NCBI GenBank assembly: GCA_012518415.1
Contig: JAAYSH010000037.1
Span: 1-34,606 of the forward strand
DNA: 34,606 nt
Reading direction: 5' to 3'
Origin: Erysipelotrichaceae bacterium
Lineage (GTDB): Bacteria > Bacillota_I > Bacilli_A > RFN20 > CAG-826
This document shows positions 10,001-17,464 of the stretch, in pieces. Position 1 is the first letter of the stretch. Each line of letters begins with the position of its first letter. Made by a program: the position numbers and the translations under genes. The notes under the pieces are model-generated. The model was not told the origin of the DNA, searched no databases, and was given only the letters and a program-made list of their open reading frames with translations.

Positions 10001-10462
10001 GTACTTATTAAGTGTTTTATAATCCATCGGAATATTATTTAAAATAAATTCGTTTTCCGGCATCGTGTCTTCTAAAACAAAGAAGCGATGTTCATGGGAA
10101 CCATCTTCATAAGAGTCAAATACTCCGCCTAAAACAAAATATGTATCATCAAGTGTATTTTTAAATTCAAGGGCAATATAACTTGTAAACCGACCGTTGC
10201 GTAAATAGTGGAAGCCGCCATCAACCGCATCACCTAGTTCACCACGAAGATAACCGCGTAATGTTCGGTTTGATTTATCCATCGCTGCTTTATTAAAGAA
10301 GCGACCACTTGTATCACCAAGCAAAACAACTTGAAGGGCGTCGATTAAAGTCGACTTACCCGAGGCGTTTAATCCAGTCAGGAAGTTTATTTGTTGGAAA
10401 TCAATCGTTTCATTCCAAAAATAATGCCAGTTGATTATTTTCATTTTTGTTAATAGTTTCAT
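7082..10462 (-). CDS. jetC: JetC/MksB-like SMC ATPase of a Wadjet-type condensin
   Basis: The protein (1126 aa) has the architecture of a MukB/JetC-type SMC ATPase. An N-terminal Walker A GLNASGKST lies at about residues 30-38, followed by long coiled-coil arms. Near the C terminus are the ABC signature SGGETQTPFY (from about 1020) and the Walker B IIFDEA (about 1054-1059). The QTPFY form of the signature and the short distance between signature and Walker B are typical of JetC/COG4913-like proteins rather than of canonical Smc. Such ATPases are loop-extruding motors that, with JetA and JetB, act on circular plasmid DNA or organise chromosomes. Its ATG overlaps the jetB stop by four bases. 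No jetD nuclease gene follows, and glgC is the next gene downstream. Confidence 0.88.
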   Translation of the reverse strand: MKLLTKMKIINWHYFWNETIDFQQINFLTGLNASGKSTLIDALQVVLLGDTSGRFFNKAAMDKSNRTLRGYLRGELGDAVDGGFHYLRNGRFTSYIALEFKNTLDDTYFVLGGVFDSYEDGSHEHRFFVLEDTMPENEFILNNIPMDYKTLNKYLGEHYPNKFNFFDSNRQYQSFLKRQFGGLKDKYFSLLKKSVSFSPITDITTFITEYVCDPQDNIDIAPMQENIMQYRKLEVEAQHMRKRVERLEKIKDIHNRYVSENNNMQVNSYIVEKAGYANDLKRLEAYKKEVEQANARLALIDDDVKEAETNIQELNRKKMRLIQDKAMSDTYRLRDELLEQKETAQKDLDALNKEADLIQSNLTRYIASFSAVTQSLSDELRKVDVSIFSRANVTLLDELQDQATEVLNLSLALRDQGLKDLFSLSSESLHNWRDSLVKFKDSLAKFALTLGQSINENSQKLALLRQQLIDMKQGGKSYQWKLTSIRRALEDELSRRHNKDIKVDIYADLVDIKSEEWANAIEGFLHNQKFNLFVDPTYYLEAYEILRNLLDKENYYGTTLVDDSRIIERGYVAEHNSLATEIITNHEGARAYTNFLIGRLHKASNIQAARNSGNGITKDGDLYRNFGFGKLNPRLYAEHFIGRSIGEEQLQAKEKEIANLVSLNNKLTALSRPIDEGNRLEIINSNEIAATIVSLENIKKISGLEKNIAYLEEELEKYDTAQLDSLQKRIDDIDEDIAAMQQSQNTYFEEKGKLTNLVANLREEKIPAEEKLIHERETRINSLYDPFLIAEVAEPAFNELIEAGKSPLEIITEYNVKVTHSQYLVNNLFSTLQKERRDYVREYRLTYDIDKSDNEIYDDELSDFSEVKLPEYEGKINDAYSKAVHQFRTDFIAKLRGAIETVEDQIEDLNYALSASTFGSDSYQFSVRPSSTYLPYYEMITDDLLLEIDEDDTRFLEKYDNLMKELFAQIVSGNEEETSAAVLKNVERLTDYRSYLDFDLVVKDKEGRSQRLSKMIKKKSGGETQTPFYISVLASFAQLYHVNETGTLGDTVRLIIFDEAFSKMDSGRIRESIKLLRKFNLQAIVSAPSDKIADISEHVDETLVVLRGRNASHVRLYAEEDKLVLN

Positions 10463-11091
10463 ACTTGTTCCCTTTCTTCCTCGCGAAGTGCTAGTGCGTC
10501 AAGTGTTTCACCCATTGTGACAATTTGCTCGTTAGATACAGCAAATGTAATTGATGGGAGTAAATAAAAGGCGACGTTACCTTGGTCATAAGAGCCACTA
10601 ACTTTGGCGATAATATTGTAATCAGCAAGTATTCTTAAGGCACGGCCAATTAAGCGGCCACTAAGTCTTCTTCCAGGTAGCGTAATTCCGCGGTCATACA
10701 TTACTTGTAGGACATGCGGAGTCGTTATATATAGTGATTCGCCCGTCTGCGCACTTTCGGAGCGTTCATTTTCATAAATTAAGCGTAAGACAAACGCGAT
10801 TAAACTTGTTTCGCGGTCAAGTTTAACCCGGTTATATTCATAATCATTTGATAAAGAAAATACACCCATAATTAAATCTCGTTCCAATGAGTAACCAATA
10901 AATGATAAGTAATCAGAGACAAGGTCATAGTTTTCCTCTAAGAAACGAAAATCTGGGTTAATTTTAATTGTTTTTGCCCGTGTGTCATATAAATCACGGA
11001 CAATAAACGATGTTGATAATAAGTTGTTTACCGCTTTAGCAAAATTATTTTGATCGCTTTGCGATAATTCAATAAAACGTTCTTCAAACAT
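10459..11091 (-). CDS. jetB: JetB/MksE-like winged-helix subunit
   Basis: The 210-aa product sits between the kleisin-like JetA and the SMC ATPase JetC, as JetB/MukE proteins do. It has the size and the helix-rich, winged-helix-like C terminus expected (a GRLIGRALRILADYNII segment around the predicted recognition helices). In known systems this subunit binds the kleisin and contacts DNA. A frame extending to 11166 exists but overlaps jetA by 74 bases without a ribosome-binding site. The ATG at 11091 follows the jetA stop by one base and has AAAGGAG upstream, although with long spacing (13 bases). The call leans on position as much as on sequence. Confidence 0.75.
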   Translation of the reverse strand: MFEERFIELSQSDQNNFAKAVNNLLSTSFIVRDLYDTRAKTIKINPDFRFLEENYDLVSDYLSFIGYSLERDLIMGVFSLSNDYEYNRVKLDRETSLIAFVLRLIYENERSESAQTGESLYITTPHVLQVMYDRGITLPGRRLSGRLIGRALRILADYNIIAKVSGSYDQGNVAFYLLPSITFAVSNEQIVTMGETLDALALREEEREQV

Positions 11092-11092
11092 A

Positions 11093-12523
11093 TTAGGCTT
11101 CGAGCTCCTTTCGCTTAAAAGTGAAATTTGGGATGCGGTATTTACCATTAACGACATAATCTTCATGGTCTTCTACCGTATAAAATGATGTTTCATCATT
11201 ATTTTTTAACGAGGCTAAAATAAGTAAAATAAAAGCATCGAAATCGACAAGCGGAATTTCTTCAGCTTTTAAAATCGATGAATCGCCAAAGGCTGTTTCC
11301 ATAAAATCATAAACTCTGGCGTCGGTAAAAATATTCCGTGTTTCATCAAGAAATCCTTCCATTAGCATCGTTGAGACATCATCATAATCAACAATTGGGA
11401 GTGGTTCACCGACTTCACGGTATTTCCTCACGATTGGATACATAAGTGAATCACTACCGATATATCCTTGTTTCGTTAAATTAACAGCTTTTTGCATATT
11501 TGTTAAAATCGGACCTAAGTTATCTTCATTAACAACTTTTTCTGCATATGCTTTAAAAATTGTATCTAAATGACCTTTAATTGTTTTATCGGTGTTATTT
11601 AAATATAAAATCTTTGATGACATCGCTTTTGTGTAATCTTGGTGGCGCATGTCAATTTCATCGATCATATTTGAAAGCGTTTCATACATATCGCATATAT
11701 AGTTGATTTTTTCGATCAAATCTCTTTCTGCTTCTTCATCATCAAGCCGACGATTCCAAACTTTCGCCTGCTTAATTAGTGTTTCCCGTGTTTCACGGTC
11801 ATATAGCCAGCGCTGTAAAATTGAAATAATTGGTCGTTTAAATTTTGCAACACTATCAAAAGTCTTTAATGGGTGATAATAGCGGTCACTAACATATTCT
11901 TTATAATTATCAAAATAATCACGGAGAATATTATTTGTTGAAAAGACGCGGCCAAGCCGGTTTTGATAAATGCGAATTGAATGACCGAGTGTGACTAATT
12001 CGGTACGGAGTTTTTTCGTGTTTTCATAGGCACGTAAAAGCGTCGCGTACATGAATTCATCCGGTTCATCATCTTCGAGCCGTAATTCACTGTAAGTCGC
12101 GTGCACTAAGGAAACGTATTTTGCCTCTTCATCACTTGTTAATTTATAAAGTAATTCCATAAAGGCGATTGAGTATGTAGGTAGCGCGATATATTCTTCT
12201 AAAGACCGAGAATCAATTTCAACTTCAAACCAACCTGTCTCTTCAAGCCGGCGGACGATATAAGCAGTTTTAGTTGCAAGTGTTTGCTTACTTTCTAAAT
12301 ACTCATCTTCATCATCTTCATCAAGGTCTTCTTCAACAATATACGCCATGATTTGGTTCGTTGCTTTTTCTCTTAAAGCACGAAGATAATCACTTTTTTT
12401 AATACTCATTTCATCACTTTCAAGTGATTCGTATAAAACTAGGAGGGCATCTACGTATATTTCTCGGTTAGGACTAGCTAAAACGGAGAAAAAGTTTCCT
12501 GGTACCAAATTATAAAGCCGCAT
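11093..12523 (-). CDS. jetA: JetA/MksF-like kleisin subunit
   Basis: This 476-aa protein is the first gene of the jetABC operon and resembles the JetA family of Wadjet systems (formerly a DUF family), the MukF-like kleisin that bridges the two SMC heads. It begins MRLYNLVPGNFFSVLASPNR, has an acidic linker (EEDLDEDDEDEY) near residues 63-74, and is helix-rich after that. No catalytic motif is seen, as expected for a structural subunit. The Shine-Dalgarno GGAGGAG is strong and the next gene upstream is divergent, so transcription of the operon starts here. The family assignment is from recognition of sequence plus operon context. The Wadjet subtype cannot be fixed without a profile search. Confidence 0.8.
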   Translation of the reverse strand: MRLYNLVPGNFFSVLASPNREIYVDALLVLYESLESDEMSIKKSDYLRALREKATNQIMAYIVEEDLDEDDEDEYLESKQTLATKTAYIVRRLEETGWFEVEIDSRSLEEYIALPTYSIAFMELLYKLTSDEEAKYVSLVHATYSELRLEDDEPDEFMYATLLRAYENTKKLRTELVTLGHSIRIYQNRLGRVFSTNNILRDYFDNYKEYVSDRYYHPLKTFDSVAKFKRPIISILQRWLYDRETRETLIKQAKVWNRRLDDEEAERDLIEKINYICDMYETLSNMIDEIDMRHQDYTKAMSSKILYLNNTDKTIKGHLDTIFKAYAEKVVNEDNLGPILTNMQKAVNLTKQGYIGSDSLMYPIVRKYREVGEPLPIVDYDDVSTMLMEGFLDETRNIFTDARVYDFMETAFGDSSILKAEEIPLVDFDAFILLILASLKNNDETSFYTVEDHEDYVVNGKYRIPNFTFKRKELEA

Positions 12524-12550
12524 TTAATCTCCTCCACGTATTCTGGTCTA

Positions 12551-12559
12551 ATTTTAACA
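12551..12559 (-). promoter_or_regulatory. Extended -10 promoter for the jetABC operon
   Basis: The minus strand reads TGTTAAAAT, a TGn-extended TAAAAT hexamer, 27 bases before the jetA start codon. No clear -35 is present. This is the only good candidate in the 233-base gap shared with the divergent membrane-protein gene. Confidence 0.45.
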
Positions 12560-12730
12560 TATTAAAGTGGTTTTTGTAGTACTTTTTTAACAATTTCATC
12601 CTTATTTTTTCGATTATTTTCTCAATGTTTTTTATTATTTAACTTTGTCTTAATTTTTTTTCGTTTTTAGTTGTTTTAAGTGGTTTAAAACTTAAGCGAA
12701 ATTTATCCAAAAAATGTTTATACGAAGTTA

Positions 12731-12739
12731 TGTTATACT
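12731..12739 (+). promoter_or_regulatory. Extended -10 promoter for the small membrane protein gene
   Basis: The plus strand reads TGTTATACT, a TGn-extended TATACT hexamer. Only 17 bases separate it from the ATG at 12757, and these contain the GGAGG ribosome-binding site. The transcript should begin at or just before that site. Confidence 0.5.
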
Positions 12740-12756
12740 AGTTGCGGAGGAAAGTC

Positions 12757-13203
12757 ATGAAATTATACCCAAGTGCAACAAAAACTCTACTTATGCATTT
12801 ACTCGTCGGCGGAGTAACTTCCGTCTTGTTTTTTTTACTATTTGGCTACCCTTATTCACCCTTTGACCCAGCGAAACATATACTTCTACTTGTCATTCCC
12901 CTTGTTATTGCACTTATTATCGCTTTAGTTGCAATAAGGACGACGTCATATGAAATTAACAAGAAGAAAATTATCCACCGTAGGGGTAGAAAAGTTTATG
13001 AATATAAGTTTTCGATGATTGTATATGTTGATGATGAATATACAAGGAAACATAAAATATTAAGATTTTATACGAATAAGGGTGATGAAATCTTTTTACC
13101 ACTTGATAAGAATATGTTACTTTATGAAATTGTTCAAAAAAACGTTGGCTATTTATGGAGTTTTGAACAACTAAAAGAAAAATTCCCAAAAGCAAGCAAA
13201 TAA
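12757..13203 (+). CDS. Small membrane protein with two helices and a PH-like cytoplasmic domain
   Basis: The 148-aa product has two hydrophobic segments (about residues 12-30 and 45-65). A soluble domain of about 80 residues follows, starting TSYEINKKKIIHRRGRK and running through short strands to a C-terminal helix. This layout (a helix pair followed by a YEIxxxxIixrrG-type strand) resembles bacterial PH-like (bPH) membrane proteins, but no function can be given. A TTG codon at 12742 lies in frame upstream but overlaps the ribosome-binding site. The ATG at 12757, six bases after GGAGG, is the better start. The gene stands alone between the divergent jetA and rpmB. Confidence 0.75.
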   Translation: MKLYPSATKTLLMHLLVGGVTSVLFFLLFGYPYSPFDPAKHILLLVIPLVIALIIALVAIRTTSYEINKKKIIHRRGRKVYEYKFSMIVYVDDEYTRKHKILRFYTNKGDEIFLPLDKNMLLYEIVQKNVGYLWSFEQLKEKFPKASK

Positions 13204-13213
13204 AATGTTTATG

Positions 13214-13242
13214 TTTACATTTACATAAGTTAATGGTAGTAT
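13214..13242 (+). promoter_or_regulatory. sigma-A type promoter of rpmB
   Basis: TTTACA at 13214-13219 and TAGTAT at 13237-13242 are separated by exactly 17 bases. The rpmB start codon follows 35 bases later. This is one of the few promoters in the window with both hexamers, as might suit a highly expressed ribosomal gene. Confidence 0.65.
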
Positions 13243-13277
13243 TCTAAACGTTAAGCGAATTACACGGAGGTGAGATT

Positions 13278-13472
13278 ATGAGCAGAAAATGTCCAATTAC
13301 AAATAAAGGTCCACAAACAGGAAATAAACGGTCAAGATCACTACGGGCAACAAGGCGAAGTTGGGGCGTTAATGTCCAACCTTTTAAAGTTGAAGTAAAT
13401 GGCCGGATGAAAACTGTCCATATGAGCGCTAGAGCATATCGTTCTCTCACAAAATCACAACGTGGTCGCTAG
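13278..13472 (+). CDS. rpmB: 50S ribosomal protein L28
   Basis: The 64-aa basic protein is ribosomal protein L28 of the large subunit. It starts MSRKCPITNKGPQTGNKRSR, and the family pattern (basic N terminus, RATRRSWGVNVQ, a short KVEVNGR strand, VHMSARAYRSL helix) is complete. Only one cysteine is present (C5), so this is not the zinc-ribbon form. The strong site GGAGGTGAG precedes the ATG. The gene has its own promoter and terminator and converges on the membrane-protein gene at 13544. It keeps the place it has in Bacillus, at the end of the gmk-rpe block and facing it. Confidence 0.97.
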   Translation: MSRKCPITNKGPQTGNKRSRSLRATRRSWGVNVQPFKVEVNGRMKTVHMSARAYRSLTKSQRGR

Positions 13473-13494
13473 TAATTTATTTGTATATAAAAAT

Positions 13495-13518
13495 AACGCT
13501 CAATCGAGCGTTTTTTTT
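13495..13518 (+). terminator. Rho-independent terminator, shared by convergent genes
   Basis: The stem AACGCTC/GAGCGTT (7 bp, loop AATC) is followed by eight T on the plus strand, just after rpmB. On the minus strand the same hairpin is followed by ATTTTTATA, so it can also end transcripts of the membrane-protein gene at 13544. Confidence 0.85.
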
Positions 13519-13543
13519 ATTGCCTAAATATATTTAAATGAAC

Positions 13544-14233
13544 TTAAAAGTAAACTAAATTAATAATATTTATAATAATAAATAAAGCCGCATTAACTAA
13601 AATAACTAACCATTCCGTATATGCTGGTGCATAATTATTCGGCCTCGTAATATCTAAGACGCCGTCTTGGCGAATGCGTTTATCAACGATTGTATATTTA
13701 TATAAATTTGGATTAACAATAAGTATGATCGTCACAAATGCGGGTATGTAAGTAATGATTGCAGTAAGACCAGAGTAGTGGTTACCGCCAAATAAATTAA
13801 AATAATGTGTACCTAAAAGTGATGATACCCCAATAACAGCAATTACATTAATGCCCATAACAACTAAACGAAGCCGTGGGTATTTAAGTGTTAATACAAA
13901 TAATAAAAACTGCGTACCCCCAATAATAACCCATAAGATTGAACCAATTATTTGGGTGACATTACTTATTTCATTCATTGCTGCGAGTTTATCAAAGTAA
14001 AAGTAGCCAAATGCCATCATACTTAAAGATATCCCGCCAACAAAAATATAATGAAACGGGACAAACCATCTTTTTGCACCTTGGGCAAGTTCAAAGGGAA
14101 ATAAATTTCTAAATGAGTACTTCCGCTTTTGGAGCAAGTTAAACGCATTCGTACCAAAAATTAATTCAAGTGCAAATAAAATGACAAAAAGTCCAAGGAT
14201 AAACGTAAATGTAGATTGACTAGTTGCGCCCAT
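13544..14233 (-). CDS. Integral membrane protein of unknown function
   Basis: The 229-aa protein is strongly hydrophobic with about six predicted membrane helices (near residues 9-26, 60-80, 93-115, 122-142, 153-174 and 208-228). Charged loops include KRWFVPF and DKRIRQDG. No catalytic motif or known family was recognised. The start is supported by GAAAGGA seven bases upstream. It overlaps the 3' end of rpe by 14 bases, so it is translated from the rpe transcript. In Bacillus the matching place after rpe is taken by thiN, which this protein does not resemble. Confidence 0.75.
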   Translation of the reverse strand: MGATSQSTFTFILGLFVILFALELIFGTNAFNLLQKRKYSFRNLFPFELAQGAKRWFVPFHYIFVGGISLSMMAFGYFYFDKLAAMNEISNVTQIIGSILWVIIGGTQFLLFVLTLKYPRLRLVVMGINVIAVIGVSSLLGTHYFNLFGGNHYSGLTAIITYIPAFVTIILIVNPNLYKYTIVDKRIRQDGVLDITRPNNYAPAYTEWLVILVNAALFIIINIINLVYF

Positions 14234-14903
14234 GTTCGAGTCCTTTCAAGTAAGCGACTTTCTTTTCAAAATCTTTTCCTTTAAATAAATAACTACCGGC
14301 GACAAGCAAATCAGCGCCTGCATCAACCGCGATCTTTGCGGTTTCTTCATTAATGCCTCCATCAACTTCAAGGCGGATATTAGCGTCTGATTCATCGATA
14401 ATTTTTCTTAACCTTGCAAGTTTATCGGTCGCAATATCTAAATACTTTTGGCCGCCGAAGCCTGGTTCAACTGACATAACTAAAATTAAATCGATGCTCT
14501 CTAAATAAGGTAATAGCGCAGTTACGGGTGTATTTGGTTTTAAAGATAAACCAACCTTCGCACCTGCTGCTTTAATTGCTTTAATCGTTTTTGTAATCAT
14601 ATTTTGATTACCGTTATAAGTTTCAACATGAAAAGTAACAATATCGGCGCCCGCTTTAGCAAACTGTGGTCCATACATCAGCGGGTCTTCAATCATAATA
14701 TGAACATCCATAATAAGCGGATATTTACCTGCGATTGATTTTAAAACGGGAATTCCAAAAGAAATATTTGGGACAAAATGCCCATCCATAACATCAAAAT
14801 GGAGATATTGTGCCCCACTTGCAACGACCTTATTTATTTCTTTGTCAAGATTAGTAAAATCTGCAGCAAGTATTGAGGGACTTACATCAAGTGGATATGC
14901 CAT
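14220..14903 (-). CDS. rpe: Ribulose-phosphate 3-epimerase
   Basis: This 227-aa TIM-barrel enzyme interconverts ribulose 5-phosphate and xylulose 5-phosphate in the pentose phosphate pathway. The family's signatures are all present: SPSILAADF (8-16), HFDVMDGHFVPNISFG (35-50) with the metal ligands, VHIM, MSVEPGFGGQ, and EVDGGI near the C terminus. The length is normal. It has its own likely promoter after rsgA and a good Shine-Dalgarno (AAAGGAG). It sits downstream of rsgA, as in Bacillus, and is cotranscribed with the overlapping membrane-protein gene. Confidence 0.97.
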   Translation of the reverse strand: MAYPLDVSPSILAADFTNLDKEINKVVASGAQYLHFDVMDGHFVPNISFGIPVLKSIAGKYPLIMDVHIMIEDPLMYGPQFAKAGADIVTFHVETYNGNQNMITKTIKAIKAAGAKVGLSLKPNTPVTALLPYLESIDLILVMSVEPGFGGQKYLDIATDKLARLRKIIDESDANIRLEVDGGINEETAKIAVDAGADLLVAGSYLFKGKDFEKKVAYLKGLEHGRN

Positions 14904-14937
14904 AAGCCGAGTCTCCTTTGTTTGTTTTGTCTATCTT

Positions 14938-14946
14938 ATTTTATCA
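14938..14946 (-). promoter_or_regulatory. Extended -10 promoter for rpe
   Basis: The minus strand reads TGATAAAAT (TGn plus TAAAAT), 34 bases before the rpe start, within the 70-base gap after rsgA. No -35 and no terminator are seen in the gap, so rpe may be read both from here and from the upstream operon. Confidence 0.4.
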
Positions 14947-14973
14947 TATATTTACACGTTTTAAGTTGAGCCT

Positions 14974-15837
14974 TTAATATTGGATCTTTTGTTTTGCAAC
15001 TTCATCATATACTTTTTGGTAATTTTCATATGAAGTTTTTGCAAGTTTCCCTTCATTAACAGCCTCTTTAACTGCGCAGTTATGCTCACTTAAATGCTGA
15101 CAATCATTAAAGAAACATTCACCTAAATACTTATTAATCCCAGGATAATAAAGCGGAAGTTCTTCTTTTTGTAGTGGCAGCGTAAATGAAGAAAATCCTG
15201 GTGTGTCACTTAAAAATGTTTCTTCGCCAATGGGGAATAAAATTACTTCTCTTGTCGTATGTCGGCCGCGTCCGCCGCGAACACTGTATTCACCAGTTCT
15301 CCGATTAAAAGCAGGGTAAAGTGCATTAATAAGTGCAGATTTGCCTACTCCGGTTTGGCCCATCATCGCGGTTGTTTTACCTTTTAATAATCCGCGAATC
15401 GCTTCAACACCTTCACCGCTTAAATTGTTAACTAAATAATATTCAACTGCGAGTTTTTCTAAGATGTTTGTTATTTCTTTAAGTTTATCTTTGCTAACTA
15501 AATCAATTTTACTTATAACGACGAGTGGTTTTACATACTCAATTGAATTAGCGTACGTTAAAAACGTTTCAACTAAGAGTGAAGAAAAATCTGGTTCTTT
15601 CGCACTCATAATAATTAATAATTGATCGATATTAGCAATTTTTGGGCGGATGAGTAAGTTTTTTGCAGGAATTAATTCACTAATAATTAAGTCATCTTGA
15701 TTAAAAGTTACATAATCGCCAACAATAACATTACGGTTAAAATGTCTTAAGTTACCGCTTAAGTTAACATCATAAATTTCACCTTCAAAATATACTTTAA
15801 AGTTTGAGCGAAATGCACTAATAATTCTTGCTTTCAT
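14974..15837 (-). CDS. rsgA: Ribosome small-subunit-dependent GTPase RsgA
   Basis: RsgA is a circularly permuted GTPase that helps the late maturation of the 30S subunit. The 287-aa protein shows the expected order: an OB-fold N terminus, then G4 SKID (109-112), G1 GQTGVGKS (160-167) and G3 DTPG (211-214), then the zinc-binding region with C241, C246, H248 and C254. Its ATG overlaps the stop of the kinase gene by one base (TAATG), and AGAGGAAG provides the ribosome-binding site. It is the last gene of the rsmB-like/rlmN/prpC/prkC/rsgA run, where the kinase is a plausible regulator of ribosome GTPases, as known in Bacillus. Confidence 0.97.
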   Translation of the reverse strand: MKARIISAFRSNFKVYFEGEIYDVNLSGNLRHFNRNVIVGDYVTFNQDDLIISELIPAKNLLIRPKIANIDQLLIIMSAKEPDFSSLLVETFLTYANSIEYVKPLVVISKIDLVSKDKLKEITNILEKLAVEYYLVNNLSGEGVEAIRGLLKGKTTAMMGQTGVGKSALINALYPAFNRRTGEYSVRGGRGRHTTREVILFPIGEETFLSDTPGFSSFTLPLQKEELPLYYPGINKYLGECFFNDCQHLSEHNCAVKEAVNEGKLAKTSYENYQKVYDEVAKQKIQY

Positions 15838-16721
15838 TAATTTTCTTCCTCTGTTGCGAATCCAAAAAAGCGGACAAAAAAATTTACATGTGGCTTTAAT
15901 AATTCCGGGTTTTCTTTAATATTTTCTAAGTCTTTAACGAATAAATCAACACTTTTATAACGGTTTCTTGGCCGTTTTTTACATGCCCGCATAATAATTT
16001 TTTCTAATGCTTTTGGCATATTTGCAATATATTTTTTCGGGCTTGGGAAGCGTTCTTTTATATGCTTAAGCGCAATATCTTCATTAGTTTCACCGTCAAA
16101 AGGGAGTCTGCCGGTCACAAGTTCAAATAAAGTTACACCAAGCGAATATATATCACTTGCGTAAGTCGCTTCTTTGCCTTGGGCGACTTCTGGTGCTAAA
16201 TAGTGAGCTGAACCAACGATAATCCCATCTACTGGAGATAAATTTATTTTCGCGACCCCAAAATCACCTAACTTAATGACCCCATCAGTTGTTAAAAAGA
16301 CGTTTGTAGGTTTAATATCGCAGTGAATAATTTTATTTTGATGAGCGAAACTAACAGCTTTTCCTAATTGAATCATCGCATCAATTGCTTCGATGTAAGT
16401 AAAGCGGCGCCTTGCATCAAGTAACTCCTGGAGTGTTGCCCCAACAATAATTTCATTAATAATATAGGGACGACCAAGATGAGACCCTAAATTAATTACA
16501 TTAACAATATTTGGATGAGATAACTTTGCACTCGCGCTTGCTTCATTACGGAAGCGGTTTTTAAAGTTTTCATCACTAGCTAGTTGCTCATGCATAAGTT
16601 TAACTGCAACTCGCCGCTTATTTATTATATCAAAGCCTTCATATACTTCGGCCATCCCGCCTTCACCTAAAAAGGAAATTACCCGGTACCGTTCATCAAT
16701 TAAATGACCGATTTTAATCAT
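15837..16721 (-). CDS. prkC: PrkC-type Ser/Thr protein kinase, soluble, non-RD
   Basis: The 294-aa protein is a Hanks-type kinase in the position of prkC. Visible elements are the glycine loop LGEGGMAEVYEG (19-29), VAVK with the catalytic lysine K41, E60 of helix C, HCDIKPTN (133-140) with catalytic D135, DFG (153-155) and GSAHYLAPE (170-178). It stops after the catalytic domain, with no membrane helix and no PASTA repeats, whereas Bacillus PrkC is 648 aa and membrane-bound. The usual HRD arginine is Cys134, and the segment between DFG and GSAHY holds one serine and no threonine. It is translationally coupled to the phosphatase gene (ATGA) and to rsgA. Kinase activity is likely but not certain. 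Confidence 0.9.
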   Translation of the reverse strand: MIKIGHLIDERYRVISFLGEGGMAEVYEGFDIINKRRVAVKLMHEQLASDENFKNRFRNEASASAKLSHPNIVNVINLGSHLGRPYIINEIIVGATLQELLDARRRFTYIEAIDAMIQLGKAVSFAHQNKIIHCDIKPTNVFLTTDGVIKLGDFGVAKINLSPVDGIIVGSAHYLAPEVAQGKEATYASDIYSLGVTLFELVTGRLPFDGETNEDIALKHIKERFPSPKKYIANMPKALEKIIMRACKKRPRNRYKSVDLFVKDLENIKENPELLKPHVNFFVRFFGFATEEEN

Positions 16722-17464
16722 ACATCCGCCTCCAATAAGGCAACTGCGATATTATCATCACCGCCATTTTCATTAGCTAAAACAACTAGCGTAGCAACTT
16801 TTTGCTCGACTGCATCATTAGTCGAAAGAATGTTACTTATTTGTGAAGTCGTTATGCGGTGATATAATCCGTCACTACATAATAAAATCGTTTCATTTTT
16901 ATACAGATAGTGATTAATTTCGATTGGAGTTTTTGCGTGGAGTCCAAGTGCATTTGTTAATATATGTCTTCTTGAATCACTTGAGCGTTCTTCTTCACTT
17001 ATATGCCCACTTTTAATTAAATAGTCGACATATGTTTGATCTTCACTTAAAAGTGTAAGTCCTTCAGACTTCTCAAATTTATAAGCTCGTGAATCACCGA
17101 CATTAGCAATAATTATACTATTTTTTAAAATTAGCGCACATATAAGTGTTGTCCCCATTCCACCTTTAATATTAGTTTCTTTTGCATGTTTAAATATACG
17201 TGTATTTGCTTTACGGATTGTTTTTCTTAACCATATTTTGGCTGATAAGGTCGTAAAAAACCTTGACTTTGCTCTAAACGTTTCAATAAGTGTATCACAT
17301 GCTAGTTGGGCCGCAATTTCGCCACCATCATGGCCTCCCATCCCGTCTGCAACAACCATTAAAACATCACCACGCGAATTAACGACAATATATCCACGAT
17401 CTTCATTTTTCTCGCGAACTTTACCTTTATCAACTTTTACACTGTAGCGCTTTGGGGTTCTCAT
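16718..17464 (-). CDS. prpC: PP2C-family Ser/Thr protein phosphatase PrpC
   Basis: The product (248 aa from the chosen start) is a PPM/PP2C phosphatase that would remove phosphates placed by the neighbouring kinase. Metal-binding and core motifs are present: EKNED (18-22), VVADGMGGH (37-45), GTT in GGMGTTL, GDSRAY (123-128), CSDGL (196-200) and GGDDNIAV (234-241). A frame extending to 17497 exists, but the ATG at 17464 overlaps the rlmN stop as ATGA and has AAGGAGG eight bases upstream, so it is preferred. The gene pair prpC-prkC after rlmN is the conserved Firmicutes order. Confidence 0.95.
   Translation of the reverse strand: MRTPKRYSVKVDKGKVREKNEDRGYIVVNSRGDVLMVVADGMGGHDGGEIAAQLACDTLIETFRAKSRFFTTLSAKIWLRKTIRKANTRIFKHAKETNIKGGMGTTLICALILKNSIIIANVGDSRAYKFEKSEGLTLLSEDQTYVDYLIKSGHISEEERSSDSRRHILTNALGLHAKTPIEINHYLYKNETILLCSDGLYHRITTSQISNILSTNDAVEQKVATLVVLANENGGDDNIAVALLEADV

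Noticed and set aside
11092-11166. Longer jetB reading frame starting at 11166
   Set aside because: It overlaps jetA by 74 bases and has no ribosome-binding site. The ATG at 11091, one base after the jetA stop, fits operon organisation better.
12971-13195. Minus-strand open frame inside the small membrane protein gene
   Set aside because: It is antisense to a gene with a promoter, ribosome-binding site and membrane-protein pattern, and shows no start signals of its own.
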